Shown piece after piece: positions 22,623-35,000 of a DNA stretch of 64,000 nucleotides. Below the pieces are notes generated by a model. That model had not been told where the DNA came from. It made no database searches and saw only the letters and a program-made list of their open reading frames with translations. A program made the translations under genes and the position numbers. Origin of the DNA: Coptis chinensis (Eukaryota; Streptophyta; Magnoliopsida; Ranunculales; Ranunculaceae); NCBI GenBank assembly GCA_015680905.1, contig CM027383.1, positions 40,980,501 to 41,044,500 of the forward strand, written 5' to 3'. The number at the start of each line of letters is the position of its first letter. Within the stretch, counting starts at the first letter, position 1.

Positions 22623-22681
22623 TTTATGATTGGTGATTGGTGATTATCTATTTAATCTAACTTGTTTATGTCTTTTCTCAG
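22344..22681. other. PURH intron, 3' portion
   Basis: Non-coding DNA between the right LINE duplication and the next PURH exon. It contains the ATT/TTA microsatellite at about 22564-22625 and ends in a pyrimidine tract and acceptor (TCTTTTCTCAG at 22671-22681). Confidence 0.7.
22564..22625. repeat. TTA/ATT microsatellite
   Basis: An uninterrupted run of about ten TTA units near 22593-22621, preceded by shorter TTATTATTAATATTATTA variants. Confidence 0.9.
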
Positions 22682-23345
22682 GAGATGTCCTATAATAACT
22701 ACTTAGATGCTGATGCAGCATGGAACTGTGTATTGGAATTCGAAAAACCTACATTTGTGATAGTCTAACTTACAAATCCTTTTGGTGTTGCATCGCGAGA
22801 GAATATTTGCGAGTTCAGAAGTCCTGCTGATGGTGAAACATGGATGTTTTATGAGATAGTGGTTACACCTAAGTACTCTGAAAAGGGTCTTAAGATCCTT
22901 TGTGGGAAATCAAAGAGTTTGAGGATCCTTGATGCTAACAAGAAAAAGAAGGAAAACTCTCGCTCAGACAAGTTGGTGGGGGATGGTTGGTTCATATTCT
23001 GAAAATGAACTTCATGATGTAGAGTTTGCGTGGCTTTGTGTGAAGCATGTAAAGAGCAATGCCATTGTAATAGCAAAGGTTCGTGCTATCGATGTCGATA
23101 GTACAAGCTGTTAGTGCTCTTCCAAATTGAAGCATGAATGTTGCTTGTGTTGATTTGATCAAGCCATATTCTTAAAAAAAAACAGATGTTAAGATTTACC
23201 CTAAAGTTCCATGATTCAAGTCTTCTCTTATGTTTGTGTAGGATGACTACATGTTAGGGATGGGAAGTGGGCAACCTAACCATGTATAAAGTTTTATAAT
23301 AGCTCTGAGGAAAGCAAGTGATGCCTTCTTTTCATTTGGTAAGTA
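22682..23345 (+). pseudogene. PURH: PURH pseudogene, 3' (transformylase) part
   Basis: After the acceptor at 22681 the frame reads EMSYNNYLDADAAWNCVLEF, continuing the enzyme directly from the QHHGK exon ending at 7625. A TAA follows VIV and precedes TNPFGVASRE, where the family has a Lys (K of the KHTNP block, an active-site region of AICAR transformylase). A large in-frame loss then joins VASRE to EFRSPADGET. YEIVVTPKYSEKGLKIL, EFAWLCVKHVKSNAIVIAK (about 23019-23078) and LGMGSGQPNHV (about 23253) follow. The segment ends with ALRKASDAFFSF. It cannot encode an active enzyme. Whether an intact PURH exists elsewhere cannot be seen here. Confidence 0.85.
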
Positions 23346-23694
23346 TTCTGCTCTCATTGAGTCCAAATGTCAAACTTTCAGTGTTTTATTAATCTACATT
23401 AACAATGATTTAGATGTTGTGTCAGTTGGGTTATGCTTGGTCCATAACTTTTTTTGAGGTGCTCAAAATTGCAGCATTGCACTGATATAAACAAAAACAA
23501 TTGAAAGCATCCACTTCATTAGTTTTCTTAACACATATGGATAATGTTGCCACTGGGGTTGCTCATCATGACCAAGTGTATCGTTTCTTTGTGTATTCCT
23601 ATAGCTATAGGAAGTGTTTGATCACTCTTGCAGTCAAGCTCCCTTCTTGTTTATTGGAATGTCCCACGATGACAAGCATTCTTTTTGCATTCTG
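23346..23694. other. Spacer between PURH and PPR pseudogene B
   Basis: Nothing recognisable. The PPR copy-B homology begins at about 23695 with TTCTTTAGTTAGAAAATG, so the duplication boundary lies near here. Confidence 0.5.
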
Positions 23695-24500
23695 GTTCTT
23701 TAGTTAGAAAATGTTGTGAAAATGAATGGGTTTCGAGTTTATTCGGAATTGAAAATGTTTGATAAGTGTTTTGAGGTGTTTGAGTTTTGTTTATTTACTT
23801 GCTTAATAAAGAAATCCACTAGAGTTTTTCAATAAAATGGTTGAGTCCAATGTTGGTTCATCAATAGCGGATTGACGGTTGTAGTGGATTTGGTTTGTAA
23901 AAGAGGTATTGAATTGATTCAAGAAATTAGAGTGAATGTTGTTACTTATTATAATTCAATTATAGAGTTGATGAAATCTTGTGTTTGATTAAGAAGCATG
24001 GCATTTCGCGGAATGCCGCTACTTATACACTTTTAATTGATAGGCATTTGAATAGAGGATATATTGAAGAAGCTGAAAGGCTTTCTGAGTAGAAAAGGGC
24101 GTTTGCTTTGTTTGACGAATTGAGTGCAAATGTTGATACATATGGAGCTTTACTCATTGTCTTTGCAGATGGAGTCTGCGAATATTTTGTTGAATGAGAT
24201 CAAAATTAACGGAATAGACGGTTATTGCAACAAAAGCTATGAATGAAGTTGCAACATATGATGGTAAAGAAAGGCATTAAAGCTGATTTTTACACTTGTA
24301 CAACAATGGCAAGTGGATTATGAAAATTGAAGAGGACTGATAAAGCGAAGGAATTGTTGATTACCATGGTAGACAAGGGTGTGGTTCCGAATATGGTTAG
24401 CTTCAGTACATTGATTGACATATACTGCAAGGAAGGGAATGTTGTGGAAGCAAAAAGGGTGTTCCAAGATATGGAAAAGAAGGGTTTAAGGCCTAGTACT

Positions 24501-24728
24501 TAAAGAAAAACTGAAACTAATGAAAACTGGAAATGAGAAAAATAAATTCAATGAATGAAATTAGTCTTGGTTACATGTCTGTATTTATACTATAATAGTT
24601 ACAACTAACTAGCATTGCTGACAAGGCATATTGTTAGTTACAGAAGTAAAACAGAATATTAACAAACTACTCTAATCCTAACAAAGTAAGATTTGTTCTT
24701 TCTTGTATCTTCATCATGTGTGTCATTA
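24501..24728 (-). repeat. 3' LTR of copia-1
   Basis: 228 bp, bounded on its left by TSD GTACT and on its right by the minus-strand polypurine tract at 24729-24737. Confidence 0.93.
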
Positions 24729-24735
24729 CCCTCCC

Positions 24736-27700
24736 TCAAGCTGAAGTGAGAAATCTCGGTGTAAGCTTGTGAATTAGAGTAACAAAACGTTGAGTAGAGA
24801 GGCCCTTTGTGAATACATCTGCAGTTTGATCAGCAGTACACACATATTTGATTTCTAAAAGTTTACTTGTGACCAGTTCTCTAACATAATGATAATCCAC
24901 CTCCAAGTGTTTTGTTCTTGCATGATAAACAGGATTGTTGGATAGAGAGATAGCTGAAATATTATCGCACCAGAGAAGAGGAGGTCGCAGAATAGGTATA
25001 TGAAGATCCTTGAATAAGATACAGAGCCAATAAATTTCAGCTACAGTGTAAGCTAAGCTTCTATATTCATATTCAGTACTGGAACGAGCAACAGTTGTCT
25101 GCTTCTTTGCACACCAAGAAATCAGGTTAGAGCCATGATAGACGCAAAATCCAGTGGTTGACCTCCTATCAGTTGGGCAACCAGCCCAATCGGCATCTAA
25201 AAAAGCTGTGATATTTAAAGAACCTTTAGTAAAGTGTAAACCTTTAGTAACAGTGCCTTTCAAATACCTGAGAACCCTTTTAACTGCAGCCAAGTGATTA
25301 GATGTAGGAGAGTGCATAAACTGACATATTTGATTGACAGAAAATGATGTATTGAAGAGCGCCAACAATGGACCTATACTCTGTTGGATCTTGAAGAATG
25401 TCACCACTATAAGGATCCAATTTAATAGATGTGGAACATGGAGTTGAGCAGGCTTTGGCATCTAACATGTTTGCTTTGACTAATAAATCATAAGTATATT
25501 TAGTTTGGGACATAAAGATACCAGTTTTGTCTCTGTTTACTTCCATGCCAAGAAAGAAATGGAGAGGTCCTAGATCCTTCATTGCAAAGCTATAGCTTAA
25601 TTGCTGAATGAGAGATGAGCAATATGTAGGTGAATTTCCTGTGATTAAAATGTCATCTACATAGACCAGAATGTATGCAATACAATCATCCTTGAATCTG
25701 ACAAATAGAGATGGATCAGCTTTTGAAAGATGGAATCCTTGCGAGAGAAGAGCTTGAACCAGTGCTTCATACCAAACACGAGGTGCTTGCTTGAGCCCAT
25801 AGAGAGATTTTAGCAGTTTGCAGACATAATTTGGTTTCTCTGTATCAATAAAGCCCTGAGGTTGCACCATGTATACATCTTCCTTTAGAGTACCATGCAG
25901 AAATGCATTGGAGACATCTAGTTGCTTAATGTCCCAATCTTTTTGAACATCAATAGACAAAATCATTCGTATTGTAGAAGGTTTAGCAACTGGACTAAAA
26001 GTATCTCCACAATCTATTCCTAATTGCTGATGGAAACCCTTAGCTACAAGCCTAGCTTTGTGTTTATCTATGCTGCCATTTGCTTTTTGCTTCAGCCTAA
26101 ACACCCACTTGTTGCCAAGAACATTATACTCACCACATGGAGGTACTAGAACCCAAGTTTTACTCTTTAAAAGTGCATTGTATTCATCTGCCATAGCTAA
26201 CCTCCACTGAGAATCCTTAACTGCTTGTGTATAAGTAGTAGGTGTGGGAGGCAATTTTTGCAAGATAGATGAGAGAGCTGAGGGGAAAGGATGCTTAGTT
26301 GAATTGTAGGCTTTGGGCTTATGAATGCCATTCTTGGATCTTGTTTGCATGGCATGATCATTAGTGATGACAGGATTATTTGTAAGGATAGAATTGACAT
26401 GTTCCTTTGTAATGACAGGATCAGTGAAAGATACTGAGTTTGTTATGTCAAGAGTACTAGAAGAAGTAATAGAAGGATGAGATGGATTTAAGGCATTCAA
26501 ATTTGAAGAGTCAGTGTGAAAATCAGTAGAAGTGAACTGAGAATGAATAGGATGAGAGTGTTGAAGTGTTGATTTATGAAATGGATAGAAATTATTTGAT
26601 GAGGAGTTAAAAGAAGAAGATTTGTAAGGAAATTCTGTTTCATTGAAGACAACATGTCTTGAAACAAAGACTCTGCCAGTAATAGGGTCAAGACATCTAT
26701 ATCCCTTATGATTGAGACTATAACTTATAAAAATACAGGGTTTACTTCTCATGTCAAATTTGTTCTGGGAGTAAGGTCTTAACCATGGAAAGCAACTGCA
26801 GCCATAGGTTCTGAGAAACGTATAGCTTGGATTTGCATTGAACAATTTTTCCCAAGGACAAATGTTATTTAATGAAGAAGAGGGAAGTCTGTTAATGAGA
26901 AAAGCTGCTGTTTGAATTATTTCAAGCCAAAAGGATATAGGGAGATTGGACTAAGAAAGAAGAGTTCTAGTGATATCAAGAAGATGCCTATGCTTTCTCT
27001 CAACAACACCATTTTGCTCTGGAGTATGAGCACAACTGAATTGATGTTGTATCCCAGAGTTAGCTAACAAAGAAGTAAATTTTGAACTTGTAAATTCTCC
27101 TCCACAATCTGTCCTAACACATTTAATCTCACAACTAATTTGTTTTTCAGCATAAAGTTTGAAATTGACAAAATTGTGGTAAAAGTCAGACTTAAGAACA
27201 AGAGGTTTTATCCAACAATATCTTGTAAAGTCATCTACAATAGTGACAAAATATCTATATCCACTGATAGAACAAACTGGTGAGGGTCCCCATAGATCAA
27301 TATGTACCAGTTGTAGAGGACTACTAGTTGTAGAAGTGGATACAGGGAAAGACAATTTATGACTTTTTCCTACTTGACAATCATTACAAAATGAAGAAGA
27401 AGAAGTACTATGCTGAACAACCAACTTATTTCTACTTAAAACTTGATGAAGAGTTTGAGAAGATGGGTGCCCCAATCTTTGATGCCAGATGGAGAAGGGA
27501 GCTTTATTTGTGAAGAAAGCTGATGGTGTTGTGGAAGAAGTAGAGTTGCAATTGAATGTGAAAGGATAGAGACCTTTGTCAGACTTGCCTTGGAAAAGAA
27601 TCCTCTGGGTGGCATTGTCCTTGACAAAGAAGCCATTAGAGTGAAATGTAAGGGAACATTTATTATCAGTTACAAATTTATGTACAGAAAGAAGGTTATG

Positions 27701-29511
27701 GGTCATTTGAGGGACATGCAAAATATTAGTCATAGTAAAAGAGGAACTTGAATTAGGAGGATAAACAGTAGAATAGCCAGTGTTAAGGATGTGCAAACCT
27801 TGACCATTACCCACTAGCACTTTGTCTTTTCCTTTGTATCGAGAGTGAGATCCAATATTAGAGAGTGCTGGAGTGATATGGTAAGATGCGCCAGTGTCTG
27901 CAAACCAGTTTGGTGTACCATTATAAGTACACACTTGGGAAGCATAATGAGCAGAAGGCTCCTGATTTGAAGATTCAACATATGGTTCAGTGAATGCAAA
28001 ATTTGCAGTAGGACACTGTGAGCTAGAAGAGCCATCAGAATGTCCAGCAGATGAGAACTGAGGGCCATAAGGTATATCAGAAGGTCCAATAGATGAAAAC
28101 TGATGGCCATAATTATAGTTATCAAAACCAGAGATAGGCTGAGAGCTTGATGAAGTCCCATTGTTGAAGTTATCCACATTTTGGTTGTAAGAATCACCTG
28201 TACTCTAGTTATACTGCTCATTATCAAATGTACTTGGATTAAAGTCATTAAAATTCTGATCATAACCCAGATTACTTTCTTCAGCTGCATCACTTATATT
28301 AGCTAACATTGCTAATTTTGCTGGAGGAATCTTTCCTGCATACGCATGGCTCATTCTGTGATGGCAATCCAAGGCCACATGTCCTGTCTTTCCACAAACT
28401 TGACAAGCAGGTTTGTTGTTCTGGGCATTATTGAAGTGTCCTTGAGCAGTAAAGTTGTTTCCTTGATAGTAGAGGTGACATGCTGATAAGCTCCTCTGTT
28501 TGAATTTCCTTGAAAGTTATTTGGCCTTCCACCTCTGAAATTATTGTAGTTACCTCTGAAATTATTGTTGGCTTGATGTGGAAAGAAATTATTGTTGTTA
28601 CCCCTGAAATTTCCTCTTTGTGGCTGATATGAACCTCTGTAAGAACCCCTGAAATTTGCATAATGTGGTGCATACTCCCTTGTAGTTGAGAAGGCATGAG
28701 AACTATTGTTTTCAGTCAACATTTCTTCAAGAGACATTTCTTCACTAAGAAGAAGACCATGTAATTCATCTGATGAAACTGGTTGTTGTCTGGTTCTAAT
28801 TGAGGTCACAAAAGTTTTATAATCACTGGTCAATCCTCTTAGTATATAGAACACCAGGTCTTCATCCTTGATTATGTGTCCAGAAGCTGCTAATGAATCT
28901 GTAATTTGCTTTATATTTTGCAAATAAGAGGCAGCAGACGCATTGCCTTTCTTCATATCTTGGAGTTTTCCTTTCAATTGCATCACAAAGGCAGTTGTGA
29001 TGGTAGCAAATCTTTTCTCTAACGATTTCCACAGCTCATGAGAGGTAGAGATACCAACCACATATGGTAACATTTCAATAGACATGGTAGCATTAAGCCA
29101 TATGAGAAGAGTTTGATCTCTTCTTACCCAATCAACATAAGCAAGATTTAATTGATTTGTAGAATTTCCTCTTTCATCACTTAAAAATTGATCAAGACAA
29201 ATTTCTTTTCCAGTCACAAGATCGAAAAGACTAAAATTTCGCAAGATAGGTAGAAAAACAGATTTCCACATCATATAATTCTCTTTGTCCAGTTTTAATG
29301 GAACAAGATTACCGATATTTTGAAATGAAAAATTCTGAAAATTACTTACAGACGAAGAAGATGATGATTCTCCTTGAGAATTCATTTGAAGATTAATTTG
29401 AGGATTCACTTGAGAATTTACTTGAGGATTGAATTAAGGATTCACTTGAGAATTGATTTGAGGATTCTGATTTTGATTCTGATTTGCTGAAGGATGAGCG
29501 TTCCTTGCCAT
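24736..29511 (-). pseudogene. copia-1 gag-pol remnant
   Basis: Gene order is gag-PR-IN-RT-RNase H (Ty1/copia). The probable start is the ATG at 29511; a TAA at 29434-29436 (codon 26) truncates it and a later Met at 29409 opens a 352-aa gag frame (UBN2-type, LDKENYMMWKS). A frameshift near 28470 puts the CCHC knuckle (CQVCGKTGHVALDC, about 28352-28393) in another frame. A stop near 28206 precedes the 28177-26951 frame: protease core NWFADTGASYHITPA, GAG-pre-integrase WHQRLGHPSSQTLHQ, and integrase HIDLWGPS / RTDCGGEF. One TAG (26951) separates it from RT (VYVDDILITG, catalytic Asp pair intact). A deletion near 25390 shifts the frame into RNase H (DADWAGCPTDRRSTTGF), where STEAEY has become STEYEY. 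Three of the stops are C-to-T changes at CAA/CAG codons (inferred). Confidence 0.9.
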
Positions 29512-29745
29512 TGTTATAATCAAAGAAATCAAGCTTAGAACTTTAGAAAATTGATGTCAGAAATCAGGATTGATTAACTTTTGAGAATTTGATTATGAAA
29601 TTGAATCTGATTGATTGAAGATATAGGATTGAATCGAATTATGAAGAAAATTGGTAGTAATTGATGTTAATGCGTGAAGAGCAGCGGAAGATTATTAAGA
29701 AATTAAGGTTTGAGGATCGAACTATTTTTCGCTTTAGAGCATTTA

Positions 29746-29757
29746 GCTCTGATACCA
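29746..29757 (-). promoter_or_regulatory. Primer-binding site of copia-1
   Basis: TGGTATCAGAGC on the minus strand, complementary to the 3' end of initiator tRNA-Met, immediately adjacent to the 5' LTR. Confidence 0.9.
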
Positions 29758-29985
29758 TAAAGAAAAACTGAAACTAATGAAAACTGGAAATGAGAAAAAT
29801 GAATTCAATGAATGAAATTAGTCTTGGTTACATGTCTGTATTTATACTATAATAGTTACAACTAACTAACATTGCTGACAAGGCATATTGTTAGTTACAG
29901 AAGTAAAACAGAATATTAACAAACTACTCTAATCCTAACAAACTAAGATTTGTTCTTTCTTGTATCTTCATCATGTGTGTCATTA
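29758..29985 (-). repeat. 5' LTR of copia-1
   Basis: 228 bp; differs from the 3' LTR at three positions (A/G, G/A and G/C) by eye. TSD GTACT lies at 29986-29990. Confidence 0.93.
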
Positions 29986-30352
29986 GTACTGTTTCTTACA
30001 ACATTTTTATAGATTACTATAGAAAGAATGGGAAAATGAAGGAAGCAATTGAGGTTATAGATGAGATAGAAGATAAGAGATTAAGGCCTGATGTTTATAC
30101 ATATACATCACTTATACAGGGGATTGTATTGTTGGTGAGGTTGATGTCGCCCTGAAGTTATTTTCTGAAATGCAAGAGAAAGGTCTGGTAAGGAATGTGA
30201 TCACATACACCACGATGATTTTGGGATTGTCCAAGGAAGGAAGATCAGATGAGGCCTTTCAATTGAATGAAGACATGATAGATGAGGCTTGACGCCTGAT
30301 GACACTGTTTATTCTTCTCTTATAAGTAGCCAACATGTGCAGAATCCTAGTA

Positions 30353-31207
30353 AGCTGTGAGCAGAGGGTTTACATTCTAATGAGTATTTTCCTATATTCT
30401 AACTTTGTGTTGTTAAAATTGTTGGATTTAATAGTTGACTTGAACATTTTACTACACAGTATCATAAGCTGGTGAATGTCATGTGTATATGCGAGAGGAT
30501 CTAATCTTCTGTGAACGATATCAAGTGATTCATCTTTAACAATTCTTTTGAGGAAAACTGTGAGACGTAGGGCTAGAGATCAGGAGAATCTTTTTTGAAT
30601 TTCCAGTTTCTTAGAGAGAATTTTGAGATGAAACGATCAGTGGGATTGAAAATGATCATGCGTGTCATTTCTGTGTTGGTTGCTCCTACTGCTAATCACA
30701 AATTTCACATTCTTGTAACGAGGACCATGATTCATAATCTGGGATGCAGGCAGAGTGAGCAATGGACTTCTGTTATATAGTTTCTAGTTTGCTTCGAGGT
30801 CGTATATGAAAAGGCAGGCAAGTCATTTATAATCTAAAGTAGGATTGCAGAGCTGGTCGTCGCAGAATAAACTCCGTTACAAGTGCTGCCAAAGAAGATA
30901 CGCATTATGTTGATCTAGAAGACATACGTTGCTTCTGTTCCAGTTTGCACATTTTGCGTGTGAGCTTTTAACTTGTGAGAAAATTAATGTAAATGTATGA
31001 AATAATGTAATCCACAGGTATGTGTTGTTTCATGTCTGTAACAATTAAGGTGTCCTGTATTATGTATCGCTGTGAAGGAAACAATGAATTGATAAATAAC
31101 TTAATAGATATATGATTGATGGAATTCTTGGAAAAAAGTTATTTGGAAACAAAAGGTTCGTGTATTTTCAAGTCAGATTTTTTTCATCCCCCAAGTTGTC
31201 AAATGAT
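30353..31207. other. Copy-B flank, part 1
   Basis: Collinear with 5092-6035 of copy A (shared GAATGTCATGTGTA, TTTTGAGGAAAAC, GATCTAGAAGACAT, CAAGTTGTCAAAT). It is non-coding. The small frame at 30595-30780 is not conserved in copy A. It is interrupted by copia-2 at 31213. Confidence 0.8.
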
Positions 31208-31212
31208 AAAGG

Positions 31213-31894
31213 TGTTAGAAAAATGGATTTGCACAAATCCATTGAGATATGAATGAGTAATTTGTCTCCTAAGTTACCCCACTTGAGATGAAATGGATTT
31301 CTCTTGAAACAGTACGTAAAGTGAGAAAAACCTTTTCGAAAGGGTGCACTGGTTCGAAACAGTGTATTATGCCGAAAATGTGCGACCTTTCGAAATGTGC
31401 ACTGGTTCGAAACAGTATATCATGCCGAAAAGGTGTGACCTTTTGAAATAGGCACTGGTTCGAAACAGTGCTTTATGCTGAAACATGTGACTTTTCAAAG
31501 AGTTGCTTACCTTTTCCAAGAGTCACTGTATTGTTTCGAAGAGGCACCACTCACCTATAAATAGTGGATGAATTTGGAGAGAAAGACACACCATATCACA
31601 TAGAGTTCTGATCTTACTCTTCTCCTTCTGTTCTTAGTCAAATACTATGTTGTGTTCGCTGATTATATAGAGTTGAAGTGCTAGCTTTCTATAGAAGGAA
31701 ATCTGTTCTATCTTGGGACACAGTTTCCCATCAATCTTAAAGCACCGTGAGGGGGAAAATCTATCTTTAGGACATAGTGTATCTACACTAAGCTCGGATT
31801 TAACTAAGAAGTACAAGACACTTACATGACAAAAGGTTTGTATAGTTTAGTAATTAGTAAAGAGTAAGTACAATTAAGTTGTATATTCCTAACA
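31213..31894 (+). repeat. 5' LTR of copia-2, with 53-bp TTCGAA repeats
   Basis: 682 bp, TG...CA. Between 31346 and about 31490 a 53-bp unit starting GCACTGGTTCGAAACAGT repeats nearly three times (starts at 31346, 31399 and 31452). Each unit contains TTCGAA palindromes. The repeat lies upstream of the TATA box, in the U3 position where enhancer repeats are expected. Confidence 0.88.
31556..31564 (+). promoter_or_regulatory. TATA box in copia-2 5' LTR
   Basis: TATAAATAG, with the matching TATAAATAG at 36368-36376 in the 3' LTR. It is placed about 70 bp downstream of the repeat block, fitting the U3/R border. Confidence 0.7.
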
Positions 31895-32007
31895 ACTTAA
31901 GACCTATTTCTTTTTCTTCTTCCTCTTCTTTACCGAACATAATTTGTTTCTGTTTTCTTTTCTATTTTGGTTTAAAGGAATAACAAAGTGTAGTTGTATT
32001 TCAGAAT

Positions 32008-35000
32008 ATGGCAATACCACCAGTTACTCCTGTTATTACTATTCCTACTGTTGTTCCCCATTCTATTCCTCATGGGGAGAAGCCTCAAAAGTTTAATGGA
32101 ATTGATTTCAAGTGCTAGCAACAGAAGATGCTCTTCTATCTAACCACCCTTAACTTGGCAAGGTTTATGTGGGATAAGGCTCCTGATGTAAGCCCTGATG
32201 AAACCAACAAGGAGAAGGTTTTGACCAGGGATGTTTGGTTTCATGCTGATTTCTTGTGTAGAAATTATGTCCTTAGCGGGTTGGCTGACTCATTATACAA
32301 TGTGTATAGTATGTTCAAGACTGCTAAGGAACTTTGGGACTCTTTGGACAAGAAATACAAGAGTGAAGATGTTGTCATGAAGAAATTCACAGTTGGCAGA
32401 TTTCTTGATTTTAAAATGACGGATAGTAAGACCGTCATAAGCCAAGTCCAAGAACTTCAAGTAATCCTCCATGATGTCATTGCTAAAGGAATGACCCTAG
32501 GAGAATCTTTCCAAGTGGCTGCTATGATTGAGAAATTACCACCATCTTGGAAGGATTTTAAGAACTATCTAAGTATAAACATAAATATATGAATCTTGAA
32601 GAACTGATTGTCTGTCTAAAGATAGAGGAAGATAACCGTCTATTTGAGAAGAAGAGCAAGGATCCCATGGTGGCAAAGGCCAATGTTGTGGAAGGATCAA
32701 GTGCTAAGGGAAAGAGGAAGCGCCAAGACAAAGCTCAAGGTGAAGAGAGAAGTATGCCTACTAAGTTCAAGGGCAAGTCCTACAACTGTGGGAAGGTTGG
32801 ACATAAGGCAAGTGAATATCGCAAGCCAAAGAAGTACAAGAAGCAAAAGACTGAAGCAAATGTGACAATGGACATGCTTTCTGACAATGTTAATGACATG
32901 AACCTATCTGCTGTGGTTTCTGAATGTCTCATGATTGGAAATGAAAGGGAATGGTGGGTGGATACTGGTGCTACTCACCACATATGCTCCAACAAGTCGA
33001 TGTTCACCACTTATCATGTTGCGGAAAAGGAAGAACAACTCTTTATGAGAAACTCATCTATGTCCAAGGTTGAAGGCAAAGGAAAGGTGGTGATGAGGTT
33101 GACTTATGGGAAGGAACTAACTCTGAATGAGGTGCTCTATGTGCCTAGCATTCGTAAAAACTTGGTTTCTGGGTCGCTGCTGAGCAAGAATGGCTTTAAG
33201 TTAGTCTTTGTTTCTGATAAATTTGTACTAACTAAAAATGATGTATTCGTGGGTAAGGGCTATCTTCAGGATAAGCTTTTTAGGATGTCTTGTTTTACTA
33301 TTGCGCCAAAGAGCGCCAATAAAGTTGAATCTTATGTTTACTGGATTGAGTCTTCACATGTATGGCATGGTAGATTAGGACATATTAATTATGATACTTT
33401 GCGTAAATTAATTAATTTGGACTATATACCAAAGATAAAAATAGACCCACACCATAAATGTGAAATTTGTGTAGAATCCAAGTTGATCAGATCATCCTTT
33501 CATTCCATTAAAAGAAGTACTGAACCTCTAGACTTAATACACACAGATATATGTGATCTTAAGTACGTGCAAACTAGAGGTGGTAAAAAGTTCATTACTT
33601 TTATTGACGATAGCACTAGATATAGCTATGTTTATTTGTTGAGAAGTAAAGATGAGGCAATTGAAGTGTTCAAACACTATAAAAATGAAGTTGAAAATTA
33701 ACTAAGCAAAAAGATTAAGGCTATAAGGCGTAATTTTGCTACGTTTAGGTTCCTCCTCAATTTCGCTTTGTGTAGGATTGTTACTAGTTGTAGCATCTAA
33801 ATTTCTCCTTGTTGAACTTGGCTCTATAATTTCTAACATACTTGTTAGAAAATAATCCTCAAACATTCAAGAAGGCAATGCCATCTCCATAAGCTACTTA
33901 TTGGAAAGAAGCAATAAATAGCGAGATTGAATCCATAATGCAAAATCATACATGGGAATTGGTGGATTTACCACCAAGTTCCAAGACTTTGGGATATAAG
34001 TGGATATTCACAAAGAAATTTAAGACTGATGGATCAATCGACAAGTATAAAGCTAGACTTGTGGTCAAAGGCTTTAGACAAAATGAAGGATTGGATTATT
34101 TTGACACTTATTCTCCAGTTGCAAGAATAACTTCCATAAGGATGGTAATAGCAATAGCATCAATACATGGATTTGAGATACATCAAATGGATATAAAGAC
34201 GGCATTCTTAAATGGTGAGTTAGATAAAGAAATATACATGGAACAACCCGAAGGGTTTATTGCTCCTGGACAAGAAAGAAAAGTTTGCAAGCTTGTTAAA
34301 TCCTTATATGGATTAAAGCAAGCACCTAAGCAATGACATGAGAAATTTGACAATGCAATGTTGTCAAATGGTTTCAAAATAAACGAGTGTGACAAGTGTG
34401 TCTATGTCAAAAGCACTCAAAAAGGATGTGTCATTGTTTGTCTCTATGTAGACAATATGCTAATTTTGGATAGTAATATGGATGTCATAAAATCTACCAA
34501 ACAAATATTGTCTAGTAAGTTTAACATGAAAGATTTAGGTGTTACTAATGTTATCCTAGGAATTAAGATTTCTAGGACAGATGATGGACTTGTTCTATCA
34601 CAATCTCATTACATTGAGGCGATTCTTGAAAAGTTCAAGAAATATAACATCACACTAAAAAGGTCACCAGTTGACGTAAATCTTCATTTAGCCAAAAATA
34701 CTAGAGATAGCATATCTCAACTAGAGTACTTTCATATACTTGACAATTTAATGTATGTCATGAACTGTACCAGGCCTGACATAGCATACTCTGTGAGCAA
34801 GCTAAGTCGATATACGAGTAATCCTGGCAGAGATCATTGGACTGCCATATTGAAAGTTTTGGGATATTTAAAGTATACTCAGAATTTTGGTCTACACTAT
34901 ACAAGATATCCAGCCGTTCCAGAAAGGTAATGCGATGCTAATTGGATATCTAATAATAAAGACTCAAAGTCCACAAGTGGATATGTCTTTACACTTGGAA

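Larger units (their letters stand above)
24501..29985 (-). mobile_element. Ty1/copia element 1 (in PPR copy B), TA...TA termini
   Basis: Two 228-bp LTRs (24501-24728 and 29758-29985) differ at only three sites by eye (about 1.3%). GTACT is duplicated at 24496-24500 and 29986-29990. On the minus strand the primer-binding site TGGTATCAGAGC (29746-29757) directly follows the 5' LTR, and the polypurine tract GAGGGAGGG directly precedes the 3' LTR. With the 5-bp duplication, the LTR ends are TAATGAC...TTTCTTTA, that is TA...TA, a known rare non-canonical class seen mainly in copia elements. Total length is 5485 bp. The gag-pol frame has several stops, so the element is not autonomous despite its young LTRs. 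Confidence 0.93.
23695..30352 (+). pseudogene. PPR pseudogene, copy B, split by copia-1
   Basis: Two pieces, 23695-24500 and 29986-30352, are collinear with copy A (about 3640-5090). They share GTGAAAATGAATGGGTTT, GAAGCTGAAAGGCTTT, GATGGTAGACAAGGGTGTGG and GATGTTTATACATATACATC. It carries many more deletions than A, for example loss of most of the repeats corresponding to 3790-4000, and no long frame survives. The best remaining frame is at 29973-30155 (VSYNIFIDYYRKNGKMKEA). A 5485-bp copia element interrupts it at GCCTAGTACT/GTTTCTTAC, with GTACT duplicated on both sides. The 3' end is followed by the same flank as copy A. Confidence 0.85.
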
